A DNA stretch of 64,000 bases. Origin: Lepiota brunneoincarnata. Its lineage: Eukaryota > Basidiomycota > Agaricomycetes > Agaricales > Agaricaceae. Position numbers and translations under genes: made by a program. Shown here in pieces: positions 1 through 10,735 of this stretch (position 1 is its first letter; each line of letters begins with the position of its first letter). The notes under the pieces were generated by a model that was not told the origin of the DNA, did no database searches, and saw only the letters and a program-made list of their open reading frames with translations. The stretch is taken from positions 62,001 to 126,000 of the forward strand of contig JAEBUN010000047.1 of assembly GCA_023014365.1 (NCBI GenBank). The letters run 5' to 3'.

Positions 1-176
1 GCTGGGACAGTTTGCTTCACCCCCCTATTCATTAATATTGCTTATATAAGTCATGTATATACACAGTTTTTGCCTGCAGGAGTTTCTTCATCCTATTCTC
101 TTAGGATTCCCCTGCAGGTTCACCCCCACTCCCCTCAGTTCCCTTGAGCTGCCTGGGCCCTTAGGTTGCCCTAACA
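1..176 (-). repeat. Partial LTR, family A, cut by the window edge
   Basis: This stretch is a diverged inverted copy of the solo LTR at 14365-14818. On the minus strand the match starts with the LTR terminus TGTTA (ending at 176) and runs off the left edge of the window. Shared blocks include the LTR start, a CTGCAGG-containing stretch and the AATATTGCTTATATAAG promoter-like block. The sequence just outside 176 is not purine-rich on either strand, so this is more likely a solo or 5' LTR than a 3' LTR with its body to the right. Its other end and target duplication lie outside the window. Confidence 0.8.
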
Positions 177-594
177 TTTACCTGGCTAAGTGTTGTGGGC
201 TTCATTTATCTCAAAATCCTGGAACAAATGGGGTGTGCACAGCAAAGTCATAGAAGGTTTATGGAAACATGGCATCCATCCTGTCACAATTATGGAACAT
301 GAAGGGTCTCTGGACTCATGGCCAAATGCAGATGCCTATATCCCCATCACTCTTGATACAATCATACTCCTTTTGTTTGGTCCCAAGGCATTTAACAGTG
401 CAGAAATCCTCCCCTACAATCGTGAAAATGTCTGGCCATTTTTATTCAGCACTTGTGGGTGAGGATATGCAAATAAGTTCAAAAGGACAAATTGTGCCTC
501 CCAGGGATTGAACAAGAGGCCTTGAAGGTGTTCAAGAGTATGCACTTATTTTTCAACTTACCCATTTATCTATTCCCTAATTGCATTTATAGAT
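177..594. other. Unassigned AT-rich stretch between LTR A and the SNF2 relic
   Basis: Only short overlapping plus-strand frames are open here, none with a recognisable domain. It could contain the decayed 5' end of the SNF2-type pseudogene that begins to be readable at 595, but no motif supports this. Confidence 0.3.
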
Positions 595-3500
595 TTGAGC
601 AGTGAATCAGTCACCAAAAAGGATATCATAGCCACCATTAGAGCAGTTGCAAAATGTAAAAATATGGCAGAAATATATGGAACATCAGAAAACACTTCAA
701 AGGTAGATGACATGTTGGCAGAATTAGACAGGTTGATGAATGGCCTAGGCATAGTGGTCCCAGTACACAACATGAAAACTGTAAAGCCAAAAAAGCATAT
801 GTGTCATCTCATTGACACCCATAAGCCTGTCGTGACATGGCATTCAGGCTTGTTTAAGCCAAGCAAGAGCCTACAGCATGTGGCTGTGATGGAGTATGAT
901 CTGGCAGAGCTCAGTGGGACATATCAAGAATATTTTGCCAGTCAAGATGATGATTCTTGGCCTGTGATCAACAAGTCTCCTTCACTCCCTTTACTCTCAA
1001 GGATGTCCATGTTGGTGACTTAGGCATGGAAGTTAAGGGTAGCATGTGTCCACATACCCTCATGCTCACTCTTGGATTTGTGCAGCAGAATCTATTATCA
1101 GAAGTCTTATCAGAAGGACAGTTATTTTTAGCTTATATTCCCATGTCACTATGAAACCATCAGTAGTGTACATCAGAAGAACTATTCTTAGTATATGCCT
1201 CATGTTTCTTATCTCTGACTCATAGCTACCCTGGTCCAGACTATTATAGTAGGAGTACAGCCACATTTAGAAGTATATAAGGATACAGTACAATACCTTG
1301 TATCCTTATCTTAGTGTTATAAAGTTCTTGCCTCCTATAACTCTTTGCCTCTAAACTGGCTGGACTATAGTGCTTTGTCGTCTCCAAGTCATGCTTAGTA
1401 GGACAGGAACAAGTCTGTATAGACATCCTGTGTCAAACCCTGTGCTACTCAAGAGCAAACCCCTAATCCAGGTAACAGAATCTGTCATACAACTTCCATA
1501 CCTAATGCCATAAAGCTGGCCTCATGGCTTGGGATCACTCTGATATTTTCCTTGATAAAGACTCTCCAGATCTGTTGTTAGCATTGCTCCACTGGCACCA
1601 ACTTGCTGGCATCCACTCTATTGTCCAAAAGGTGTTCACTGCAGAACCCAAACCTGACCATTGCATGGGTATGCTCATTTGTGATGAAGTTAGCCTTGGG
1701 AAGATGGCCCTTGCAATTGCAACTATTTCTTTCCTGAACCAAGCAATTAAGTCAGTCAAATCACTTTGCCAACCTGCTCCCATCTTACATAAGTCATTTG
1801 TTGTCCACTATCAAAGGGCAGTACCAACATACTGACAACCCATTTCAGAGCACTACAAATATATCCAGGGTAAGGAAATAATTGAAAACATCCCTCACCT
1901 CATAGTTGTTCCTGGCACTCTCCAAGTGCAATGGGTGCAAGAACTGAAAACACTTCTCCTTTCTTGGAGTGTCAACATTTTCCTGTATGATAGCCTGAAG
2001 AAGGGCATGAGCCAGTTCTGGGATGCTGCTGGGCTGTTCCATACCACCCACCACCATCCCCATAACAGGATTGACATCATGATGCATGCAGTAGGAGATC
2101 TATCCTCTTCATAGGCACTGCTTATGGGTTTTCAGTCTCTATAAAATGATATAGATAAAGTCTATCAATCATAGGCTAGTCAAAGGAAGTGCCCCTGGGA
2201 GCTACCAGCAATAAAATGCTCTACTGAGGGGACCATTTTCCACCAACAATTTCTTTCTATCATCATCAATGAGATGCACAAGTTTAGAAATCAGGGAACC
2301 AAGCACTATGTAGGGCTGCAGGTTTTCCAGCAGGGAATTGTGAAGCTCAGACTTACAGGTATCCCATTACTAGCTGCACCATGGGTGAGTATTGTCTACA
2401 GTTGTCTCACTGCATTCATTTAAACTTCACTCCAGGATATTGCAGCTATGGCACAACTTATTGGTGTGCCATACTTCCTCACCAATGCCTCCATTGAGGA
2501 TGACAAAGAAGATGCAAGTGCAATGAGATGAGTGAAGAAAATGGACAATGACAGGCAAGCACTCAGAATAACCCAAATCAAAGTGGTGTGACAGATGCAA
2601 GGAAAGTTCATGGGTAATATCTTGTGACACACCATGGATAGCCAGAATTGGAAGGATCAGACCCTCCTCAACCTCCCTCCTCATGAAGATATCATTGGCA
2701 TACTTGAGCTTACTGAATGGGAGAAACATATTATAGAAGAGAGGGCCCAGACCATGAAAGAGAAGTAAGATCACTGGTTCCTTGCAAGTCCAATATCTAA
2801 CAACACACCCTAGTGTTATATCAGCAAATGAATCAGGCAAATCCCTGGCTATAGTACAACCCACAATTCTCTTCACCTGTATTCATCTAAGTTTTCTACC
2901 TCTTAGCAAAAATTCTACCTCAAGTATCACATTGCAGTTTGCTATGCCAAAGAAGACCCCCAAGCTCCCAATCCAGTTTTCCATACCCTCAAAGAATGGT
3001 AGCCTATGAGGTCCACTAAAATAGATGTCTGTGCCAAGATATGCACCTACTATTTGTTCCATGACAATATCTCAGATGTTAAATTTGCAAATGGCCAAGT
3101 AGTCTTTCCTGTATGGTGCATGCCTGCTCTGGAGGAGGTTGTCACTCACAAGAGGTAAATCATCATTTATGCTGAGTTCCCATCAATGACAGGTTTGCTT
3201 CAGAATGTGAGCCATACTCTCTGATTTCTCATTATGCTGCTAACTCCATTGATGCACTAAGGTGCTGAAGCTTTGCAAAGTTGAGAGTTTGGCTATTGAC
3301 AGTGGCCTTTCATATGAGAAGAGGGATCAGATCATCACTTGCATTCACTTACCCAACAGCCTAAGAGTCCTTATTTTCTTGAGGGTTGGCTCAGCCAGCC
3401 TGAACTTATCCATTGCAGATCAGGTTATCCTATTTGTAAATTCTTCCACCTCTCTCCAACATGACTGGTAATGGTGGCTGAGTCCCTCTTGTCACTAGGA

Positions 3501-4460
3501 TCAACCTTGGAGCAGCCAAGGTGAGTGCCAAATTCAAGGCAGGGCTCACTGCCAGCCCCAGAAATCCATTGTAAAGGTCATTCATCTTCTTACAAGCAAC
3601 TCTTCTGATGTCTTGATGAACAATATGGTGTGAGGAAAGAGAGAAATGTTTGATGCATTTGTGAACAAGGAGCTTGGACAGGGTATGTCCTCACTACTAC
3701 TCTTAGCTTGTAACTCCACCAATCAATATCTTAACTAGAGCTTTCAGACCTGTTGAGTGGCAGGGTGATTGATAACTGCAAGGATGTAGCCTCTGAAGAT
3801 AAGCAGGACACATCCATGATGAGAAAAAAGAGCTAAGTGAGCCAACAGATCAGATGCAAGAAGGTGATAGAGTGACCTGCTGAAGATGTTGAAATACCTC
3901 CTGCAATTGAGCAGGGCTATACTAGCAAGAGCCAGAGGGAGAAAATGGTATCTGATGGGAATTTGGATGCATCTATGCTTACAGCCAATGTGTCCTTAGA
4001 AGGTGAATCCTAGAAGGTGGAGATCATGTCCAATGCTGACATCATCACTAACATTCTACATATTAGGTGGAGGAGCAGAGGCCCTGGAACATTTGCTCAG
4101 CACTCTTGGAGGCTCAACAGGTATGTTCAGGCCATGCTTTAGTTGATGACCCATTCTGACTTAACCAATGGTAGATTGTCCAGCCATCAACTCAAGCCCA
4201 ACCACCCTTAAGTGTATTTGGACATTGTGCTTCTTCTGTTCCCAATACTTAACTGGTAACACATCTATTTCAGCACCACCATTAGAGTCTCCCAATTCAA
4301 GTCCAATAGACTTCCCATCCTCACCGAGTGAGAGAGGCCCAAAGCATCAGAAGTTAGGTTCCCATCTCCAAGCTGAGAGTGGTAACCAACATCCCAAACA
4401 ATATCTGCTGACAATGGCACCCAGTAAGTCCTCATTGCAACAGCAGCAATACCCTCAGAA
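595..4460 (+). pseudogene. SNF2-family helicase pseudogene, split by a solo LTR
   Basis: Reading the plus strand across frames gives a decayed SNF2-type ATPase. A P-loop-like DEVSLGKM (normally DE-x-GLGKT) lies near 1680. IPHLIVVPGTLQVQWVQEL, typical of motif Ia, lies near 1890. A motif II region with INEMHKFRNQGTKHY and then LTGIPL (motif III, normally TGTPL) lies near 2265-2370. The C-terminal lobe is seen as IIYAEFPSMTGLLQNV near 3160, SYEKRDQ near 3310, LRVLIFLRVGSASLNLS near 3362-3410 and FDAFVNKELGQG near 3650. A Ser/Pro-rich tail runs to about 4460. Many stops, frameshifts and the solo LTR at 1093-1477 break it. The intact family would be an ATP-dependent DNA translocase. Multicopy SNF2 genes of this sort are common in mushroom genomes, often beside transposons. 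Family assignment is confident; the exact ends are not. Confidence 0.75.
1093..1477 (+). repeat. Solo LTR, family B (Gypsy), with GAATC target duplication
   Basis: This is a 385-bp copy of the LTR that flanks the Gypsy element at 20167-28354. It runs from TATTATCAGAAG (an ancestral TGTTATCAGAAG with one G-to-A change) to GGTAACA. The five bases before it (1088-1092) and after it (1478-1482) are both GAATC. No internal element remains, so this is a solo LTR left by recombination between two LTRs. It lies inside the SNF2-type pseudogene. Confidence 0.93.
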
Positions 4461-6450
4461 ATGATGAAGAAACTGTCCTAGGTCCTTCACCACACACTGT
4501 ACTACAACACATCCTGCAGATAATACCCTATTGCTACCCCATTCCTGTGCCCCCAAAGCAGTAAAAGCTGTCCAATGTCATGCAATGACAGGTATGAGAT
4601 TGGTATTTCACGATTTTCAGCACAACTGATATATTAATGCAGACAAGCAAACTGCTTTCCATCTATCCTACCACTGGCCAGATCTTGCCTCATCGAGCAA
4701 GGGTAGCCCATTTTCTCACACTGTAGTTGTGAATACTGACCCATTGGTGCTGGCATCAGCCCTGGCCCCTCATCATGATGCTCAATAACAAGCAGGTAAC
4801 CAAAGTTAGCACTCCTACTTTGCTGTTAGCACCAATTAATTATTGTATTTCCAGGTAGGAAGTGCAACCTATTTTCATGCAAGACCCCTACAAATATGGC
4901 CCATGGACAATGGAGCATTACCACCCACCAACTCAAACAAGAGCAAGCCGCTGGACACCATACACTAACATCCGGCCCCTCAGGTTCATTGCAACCTTAC
5001 AATAGAGCTCTGCATGCATAATTTTAATCATAACAGGAACCACACCAAGAAACATTCCACTATATCACCAGACTATGTGCTTAGAGGATGCAGAGCTTTC
5101 ACCACTGAAGACTAGCTCTTTAATAAACTTCTCCAAAAAGTCTCATGATCCAAAATAGTGCCCTCTTTACTTTTTGATATATTTGGGGTGTGTCTTGTTT
5201 TTGCTAGCAATTTGTAGCCCTTGTTTTTGCCCAAGCCCATGCTTTGCTTCCTGCCTATGTAACTTCACTTCTTAATCCTAGCATGCATTTGCTTCTATTG
5301 TTGAGACTATGTGACTGTACACGTCAACATGTTTGCAAATCTCTGATAAGATTTCCCAAGAAACATCTGTAGATATTTGTCTCACATGCATTTCCATACA
5401 ACACTTTTACAATCTTCAAAGTCTTGCAGAAGAAGATATAGTACACCCCAGGAAAGTTGTCCTAGATGAAGCCCCTGAGACATTGGAAGTAAATCTAGCA
5501 TGTCAGAAGCTCCTATCTGAAAGAATACTCAGTTATTGATCTGGATGAAGTTATTCTGAGCAAAAGTGAAAAAACTGCTTTGATTATTTTCTGCCAGAGG
5601 TGCAAGTGAGATCCTATATTGAAGTGCTAGAGGGAACAGAAAGTGGAACAATCCCACTGAGTAGATACTCATTTTGCACCTGCATCACCCTACCTTCCAT
5701 AGACAATGCATCTATCTCTCTATCATGTTGAACTATGTGACTGTTATTGCTCCTAACCATGCCTAACAATCTTGGAGGGAATTGGGGTGGTCCCCACATA
5801 TTCATTGAAGGCTTGTGAAAGAAGACACAAGATACCTTAAGAAATCTCCCTGGGATATTGGGGTGGGACCAGGAAGTTCCCACTAGAAATGTCATATGTG
5901 GAAATGCTATGCACCTGCCATCCCAGACAAAGTAGAGAAACTATTAAGATGTTCAATCTCATTCAGAATATGAAACAAGGTGAGTAGTTTCCATCAGATA
6001 GGTGGGTCTGGGGTTCATTTTGGATGAGGCTGGTAAATGGCTAGCTGCAAGAACACATATTCAGCCAGAAACAAAGTGCTTGTCATAGCACATGTTCTGT
6101 CCCAGATGAATGGGGTAAACACTTACATGAGGCCCTTTCACAAAACTCAATAGGGGCCATGGCTGAATCCCCATTACAACCTAACCCACCAACTCACTCC
6201 CATGTTACTGTCTGAGGAAGCCTGCCAACAATCATTGCAAATTTGTAGCCCTTCTCCCATATTGACCACTGGGACTTTGATTCAACTCACACCTAAAGTC
6301 ATAAACATTGATGGTAAGCATCCAGCATGCCTGCTCCCACCTCACTGAATTGAAACCTCCAGATTCAGACAGTGATGACATTTCAGTAGATATATCTCCT
6401 CTATCAAGTCCCAGCCCATTAGGCCAATAAATCCCCATAAGTTCATCCAT
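4461..6450. other. Unassigned AT-rich repeat graveyard
   Basis: Only short broken frames occur, the longest being a 93-codon minus-strand frame at 5614-5895. None has a recognisable motif, and no terminal repeats or simple repeats were seen. It probably contains further transposon remains. Confidence 0.3.
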
Positions 6451-7213
6451 TGCACAATAACATTATCTGATAAGACTCTTCCATTCTTAAGTAGAAAGTT
6501 CACTAACTTCTGTTTCTTTGGGTTCCTCTTAGAGGCTTTGCCTCAGAAGTATACCATTGAATTGTAGAGCCATTTAATTGAGAACAAACATAGTATGCTA
6601 GGGCCTATTGAATATGCTGTCCACTAGGTCTATCTAGCTTAAAGATACTTAATGCAGGAGCTTATGATGAGGGAGAGTGCAGTGTAAAATCACAATAGAT
6701 TTGAGAGTTGTGACTGAAGTCTACAATGCGAGGCTATAAGTACATAATACAATGACTATATGAGCTACTCACCTGAAGTCCATGACATAAGGCTAGACTT
6801 CAGGAAAAATACAATACCATATTCATAACATATGAAGAATAGGAGAACAAATATAAGGAAAGAAATGAAATCTTCAAGTGAGTACCTTTTGACTCAATAT
6901 TTCCAAAATACTTCATACTGGACATCAATGGGTTATCATTCCAGGTGTCTAGGGAGTCAACAAGACATCCCAACATCAATTTTCAACAGCTTGCAAGAAG
7001 CCTGTCTCGCTGAGTAGTATAAAGTTTTATTGCATTGTTTAAAAGCTGTAGTGTGCTAGGGCATGTTAGATAATGTTGTCCACTAGGCCTACTAGTTTAA
7101 GACACTTACTGTAGGAGCTTGCAAGAAGCCTGTCTTACTGGGTAGTGTAAAGTTAGAGTATAGTCAGGAAAAAAGGACATAGTATGCTAGGGCCCATTAG
7201 AAAATGCTATGTT

Positions 7214-7582
7214 ATGAACAGTCCAGACCGGGAGGAACAAGAACTATTGTTCGACTTTACAAGATGGGTACAGGAGACTACAGACCAATTACGGGCGCAA
7301 GAATACGAAGACGAGGAAGGGGAATATTACACCGCCATGCAGGACCTGGTGAGAGAAGCAGGAATGGAGATAACCTTGGAGGATATATTGGAATACCCCG
7401 AGGACGAAGAAGATAACCATGGATCAACCAACCCAACCTCCGATACGGATGGAAGCACTGAGAGAATGGAGAGCGAGAACGGAGAGGACTCCATGGAGAT
7501 ACAATCGGGAGAAGAAGATTATGAGTCAGAGGAAAGCGATGGAACATCGCACAGCAGTAGCGAGAGTACTGACTCATTGTAA
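7214..7582 (+). CDS. Acidic ORF inside the U3 part of solo LTR D
   Basis: A 122-codon ORF opens at an ATG four bases after the LTR start and stops at TAA 7580-7582, upstream of the TATA box, so it lies in U3. The product is strongly acidic. It has an Asp/Glu-rich middle and a Ser/Glu-rich C-terminus ending ESTDSL, with no signal peptide or membrane segment. No domain was recognised. In a complete element the 3' LTR would place this ORF at the end of the genomic RNA. It could be a separate accessory product or the tail of an upstream pol ORF running into the LTR, since the frame is open upstream to at least 7184 in this copy. Here it has no element of its own and is probably not expressed. Confidence 0.45.
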   Translation: MNSPDREEQELLFDFTRWVQETTDQLRAQEYEDEEGEYYTAMQDLVREAGMEITLEDILEYPEDEEDNHGSTNPTSDTDGSTERMESENGEDSMEIQSGEEDYESEESDGTSHSSSESTDSL

Positions 7583-7691
7583 TATAAATAACACTAGGAT
7601 GCCATCAGCCAGGATGTGCATCATGGTCAGGACTGCGGACGACCAGTAGAACAGCCAAGTAACCTATAACGAGTATATAGCACCTCATAGG

Positions 7692-7738
7692 TATATAAGG
7701 CCTGTACAAGTAGAGATTAAAGCCTCAAGCTTTAATCT
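7692..7738 (+). promoter_or_regulatory. LTR D TATA box followed by a perfect 10-bp stem-loop
   Basis: TATATAA at 7692-7698 is followed at 7714-7723 by AGATTAAAGC and at 7729-7738 by its exact reverse complement, with a 5-base CTCAA loop. The position fits the start of R, just downstream of the predicted transcription start. The stem-loop could be part of the RNA leader or a 3'-end signal. Its function is inferred. Confidence 0.55.
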
Positions 7739-8216
7739 TGTTAACAGCGGTCGTTTACCTCTCTGCCTTAACTTGGCGTCTTCCCTCGTTATCTCATTGA
7801 GCGCGATCCACTAAGCTCTATAAGGCCAACCGTCTCGGACACCTTGTAGAGTGATTGAAGGCCGTCTCCAGTTATCCTCGGATACAGAAGGAGCACGGAT
7901 CATAACATGCTATCTGCTAGGTCTATGGAAATTCACTAATTGTGAAAGCTTGTGTTTTGCCTGACTTATCAAATTGTGAAGATTTAGTTAACATATTAAA
8001 TAGTAATAAATATCAAAGTTCCCATTATATTCAAATAAAACAACTGTCTGTCTAGTTGGAGACTAGGAGAATAATACACCAAAACCCCAAAAACATCAGG
8101 ATTAAAGACATTTTTGGAGATTTGTGAAACCCTCTCCCCCACAAACTTATAAAACTGGAATTATCAAACTTGTTAACAAACTTCATTTTCAATCCCATAA
8201 AGTAATCTGCTTTTCA

Positions 8217-8867
8217 CCATCAGTTCTATTTTTTTTTGTATCATATAGTCAATCTGAGTAGCTATGGTTGCCTCAACTCCTATCATTGCTACACATTTCC
8301 CTCCAGCCTTATTGTAGAACAAAAGACATAAGAATATGAGCTAGCACTACTTGAAGTCCACAATGTTTTCATTCTGTATAGCAAGTTCATATAGAGAGGG
8401 AAGCCCTAGTGTACACTGGAAGCCCTGCAGAGTATGTCCCTATGTTTTAATTAATCTATTGAATAACTACTATGTAGCATATTAGGTAAAACATCAAGGT
8501 ACCAAGCTATTAAAGATAGCACCAAGCTCAGTATGTGACACCAACCCCTTCACCATGACCACTCCAATACTATATCAGACAGCCAGCCCTCTCAGCTCCC
8601 ACTGAAACCCCATGATCCTATGTATGAAAAGCTTTAGTGAGCCCTACATATCTATTCACTACTTCATTTGCTTCCTACCAACTTTCATCACCCATCAAGT
8701 ACAATGCCTACATCAAGATGATTGCATTGGGTATACTTGGTGCAGTAAATATAAGGAGACACTCCAAACACCTCAGTAATGCTCCCTCTAAAACTACAAA
8801 CACCCACATATCTTCTAACACACTGTACATCCCTCTCTTCAAATGCTTAAGCCCCAAACATAGCCAG
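8217..8867. other. Unassigned AT-rich stretch
   Basis: Only one frame above 80 codons is open (8637-8882, plus), without a recognisable motif. No repeat ends were seen inside. Confidence 0.3.
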
Positions 8868-9271
8868 TGTTACCCAGGTTAGGGGTTCACTCTTGAGTAG
8901 CATAGTGTTTGAGGCAAAATGTCTATACAGACTTGGTCTTATCCTACTAGGCATGACTTAGAGATGATAGAGCACTATAAGTCCAGCTAGTTGTGGCAAA
9001 GAGGTATAGGAGGCAAGAACTTTATAACACTAAGATAAGGATACATAGTAATATACTGTATCCTTATATACTACTGAGTGTGGCTATGTTCCTACTATAA
9101 GCATCCAGACCAGAGTAATTATGAGTCAGAGATAAGAAAGTGAGTCATAAGCTAAATATAGTCCTTCTGATGTACACTACTGATTGTTTCAGAGTGACTT
9201 ATGACATGGGAGACTAAGCTAAATATTCTGTCTGAATGAATTTAGCTAATGGTATCAGATTGTTCAGAACA
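8868..9271 (-). repeat. Diverged LTR, family B, probably solo
   Basis: The minus strand matches the Gypsy LTR. The left end TGTTACCCAGGTTAGGGGTT is the inverted LTR 3' end, and the TATATAAGGATACA...TGTATCCTTAT stem is kept. The distal part (after about 9190) has diverged strongly and the right end (CAGAACA) is approximate. The flanks GCCAG and AGCAA do not match exactly, so no target duplication can be claimed. Confidence 0.75.
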
Positions 9272-10394
9272 AGCAAATATTAGAGGGAAGGAATATTGAC
9301 ATACTAGTGCAAACAAACTTCCAGTTCTCATCACACACTCTCTTATGTACATTAAGGAGGTAAAGAAGAGGAAGAAAGCTGAAAAGGCACAGGAAAAGGT
9401 AGAGAGAAGATAGGAGAAAAGAAAGGTGAGATATAAAGGGCTTTACAAACCAGAGCAGGTCTTGAAGTATATTGAAAAGTGTTAGGTGAAAAAAGCTCAG
9501 ATGGGCCCCACCATAAGACAACATTGTCTTCCCACATCCAAATTTAATGGATGGATAGTTGCAAGAACCAACAGAGCTGCTAGATGATCAAGATATGGAA
9601 TTCATCCAAGTTAATCACCCCAACCAGCTAGAGAAAATATAAATTGACTGATACAATAAAACAACTTATATATGTGATTCAACTAAGTTGGTAAAAAATG
9701 ATAAGAAAAATAGAGGTATGTAGTCTTAGCCATCACTTGGTCTTGCTCACTAACTCATTCTTAGTCAAGTTCTCCAACTCCAACTTTACAAATGCTACAT
9801 CAGAGGATAGCCATATATGTAGTCAGGCCTGCCCTCATCCCCCTGAGGTGGAGACTATTTGGAACAACAGCAATGCAAGAGTTGCTGTAAGTGGCAATGG
9901 AGTCCTTCTGGTATATTCTCTTTCCAGATTTCTCATACCCTCATGTCATGTATGTACCTCCCTTTTTATCTTGGCATTCACTGAGAATAGTATTGAACAG
10001 GACTTATGGCGTCACGATGGTTCTTGGAAGATCTGTGAGGGTCACTTGTGGTAGATGTGCTGATTGGAACTCATGAGACCATAGAGATGCATATGTTCAA
10101 AGACCAGGACAACTTGCTGGGATCACCCATGTTTCCAGTTCATGGCATGGTATTAGATATATGGTAAGTAGGAAATATCTACTATATTATTTTCACTCAT
10201 AGCTCTCTCTCAAGCATGAAGATCCTGTTGCCTTGAGCTCAATATACAAACCATCTCATATCTTGTGAGCTTGGGCATTCAAACAAATTGACCCAGTTCA
10301 GTTTGAGACAACAAAATAGCTCCAAGACATGGTCAGCAAGAAATATGCTCATATAAAGGCACTTGCATCTATAGACCTTTTTGTTCAGGTTTCT
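9272..10394. other. Unassigned AT-rich stretch with a 118-codon frame
   Basis: A purine-rich tract (about 9355-9440) is followed by a plus-strand frame at 9698-10054. That frame has no recognised domain and is continued by further broken frames. It may be an exon of a decayed gene carried in this repeat region. Confidence 0.25.
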
Positions 10395-10735
10395 AAAAGA
10401 AACTCAACTACTTATCCAGCTATGCCCCACTCATCCTGGATAAGAGAAATTTAGCCATCTATCCAGCCACACCTCACTTATCTTGAATGAGAGAAATACA
10501 AGTACTAATCCAGTGATACTCCATTCATTAGAGATGAGAGAAATTCTTTTGCTAATACAACAACAGTCTGCTCATCTTAGATGAGCTAGAGCCAAGTATG
10601 TATTTAACAAACAGTCCACTTTTCCTAGATGAGCAAAAGCCAAGTACTTATCCAACAATACTCCACTTGTCTTGGATGAGCAAAATTCAAGTTCTTTTCT
10701 GACTATAATCCACTCATCCAGCACTGCACCACTAT
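10395..10735 (-). repeat. Degenerate 47-48 bp minisatellite (about seven units)
   Basis: Successive units of about 48 bp share a core like CTTATCCAGC-ATACTCCACTCATCTTAGATGAG-GAAA-TCAAGTA. Starts lie roughly every 48 bp from 10402 to 10690. Forty-eight bases are 16 codons, and the minus strand can be read as a repeating peptide (for example KYLAFAHL then TYLALAHL) in a frame at 10572-10781. The units differ at many positions, so the array is old. Confidence 0.6.

Larger units (their letters stand above)
7210..7907 (+). repeat. Solo LTR, family D, with TGCTA target duplication
   Basis: This 698-bp sequence starts with TGTTATGAACAG and ends with GGATCATAACA, with matching terminal inverted bases. 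It is flanked by TGCTA on both sides (7205-7209 and 7908-7912). It is inserted in the family C element. It keeps many CpG dinucleotides, unlike the AT-rich sequence around it, so it is probably a relatively recent insertion. It contains an open reading frame at its 5' end (7214-7582), a TATA box at 7692-7698 and a stem-loop at 7714-7738. Confidence 0.92.
6451..8216 (+). repeat. Long LTR-like element, family C, with CCAT target duplication and a nested solo LTR
   Basis: The element runs from TGCACAATAAC to GCTTTTCA (TG...CA ends). It is flanked by CCAT on both sides (6447-6450 and 8217-8220), a 4-bp duplication. Without the nested solo LTR (7210-7907) and its TGCTA duplicate it is about 1063 bp. 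Its right part and a left block match the minus strand of 37837-39411. The motif TATGCTAGGG(C/T)C(C/T)ATT recurs near 6595, 7055 and 7185, so part of it is a diverged internal duplication that the other copy lacks. It could be a long solo LTR or a short non-autonomous element. No coding sequence was recognised. Confidence 0.65.

Noticed and set aside
8863..9276. A target duplication for the family B LTR at 8868-9271.
   Set aside because: Flanks GCCAG and AGCAA are similar but not identical and the right end is too diverged to place.
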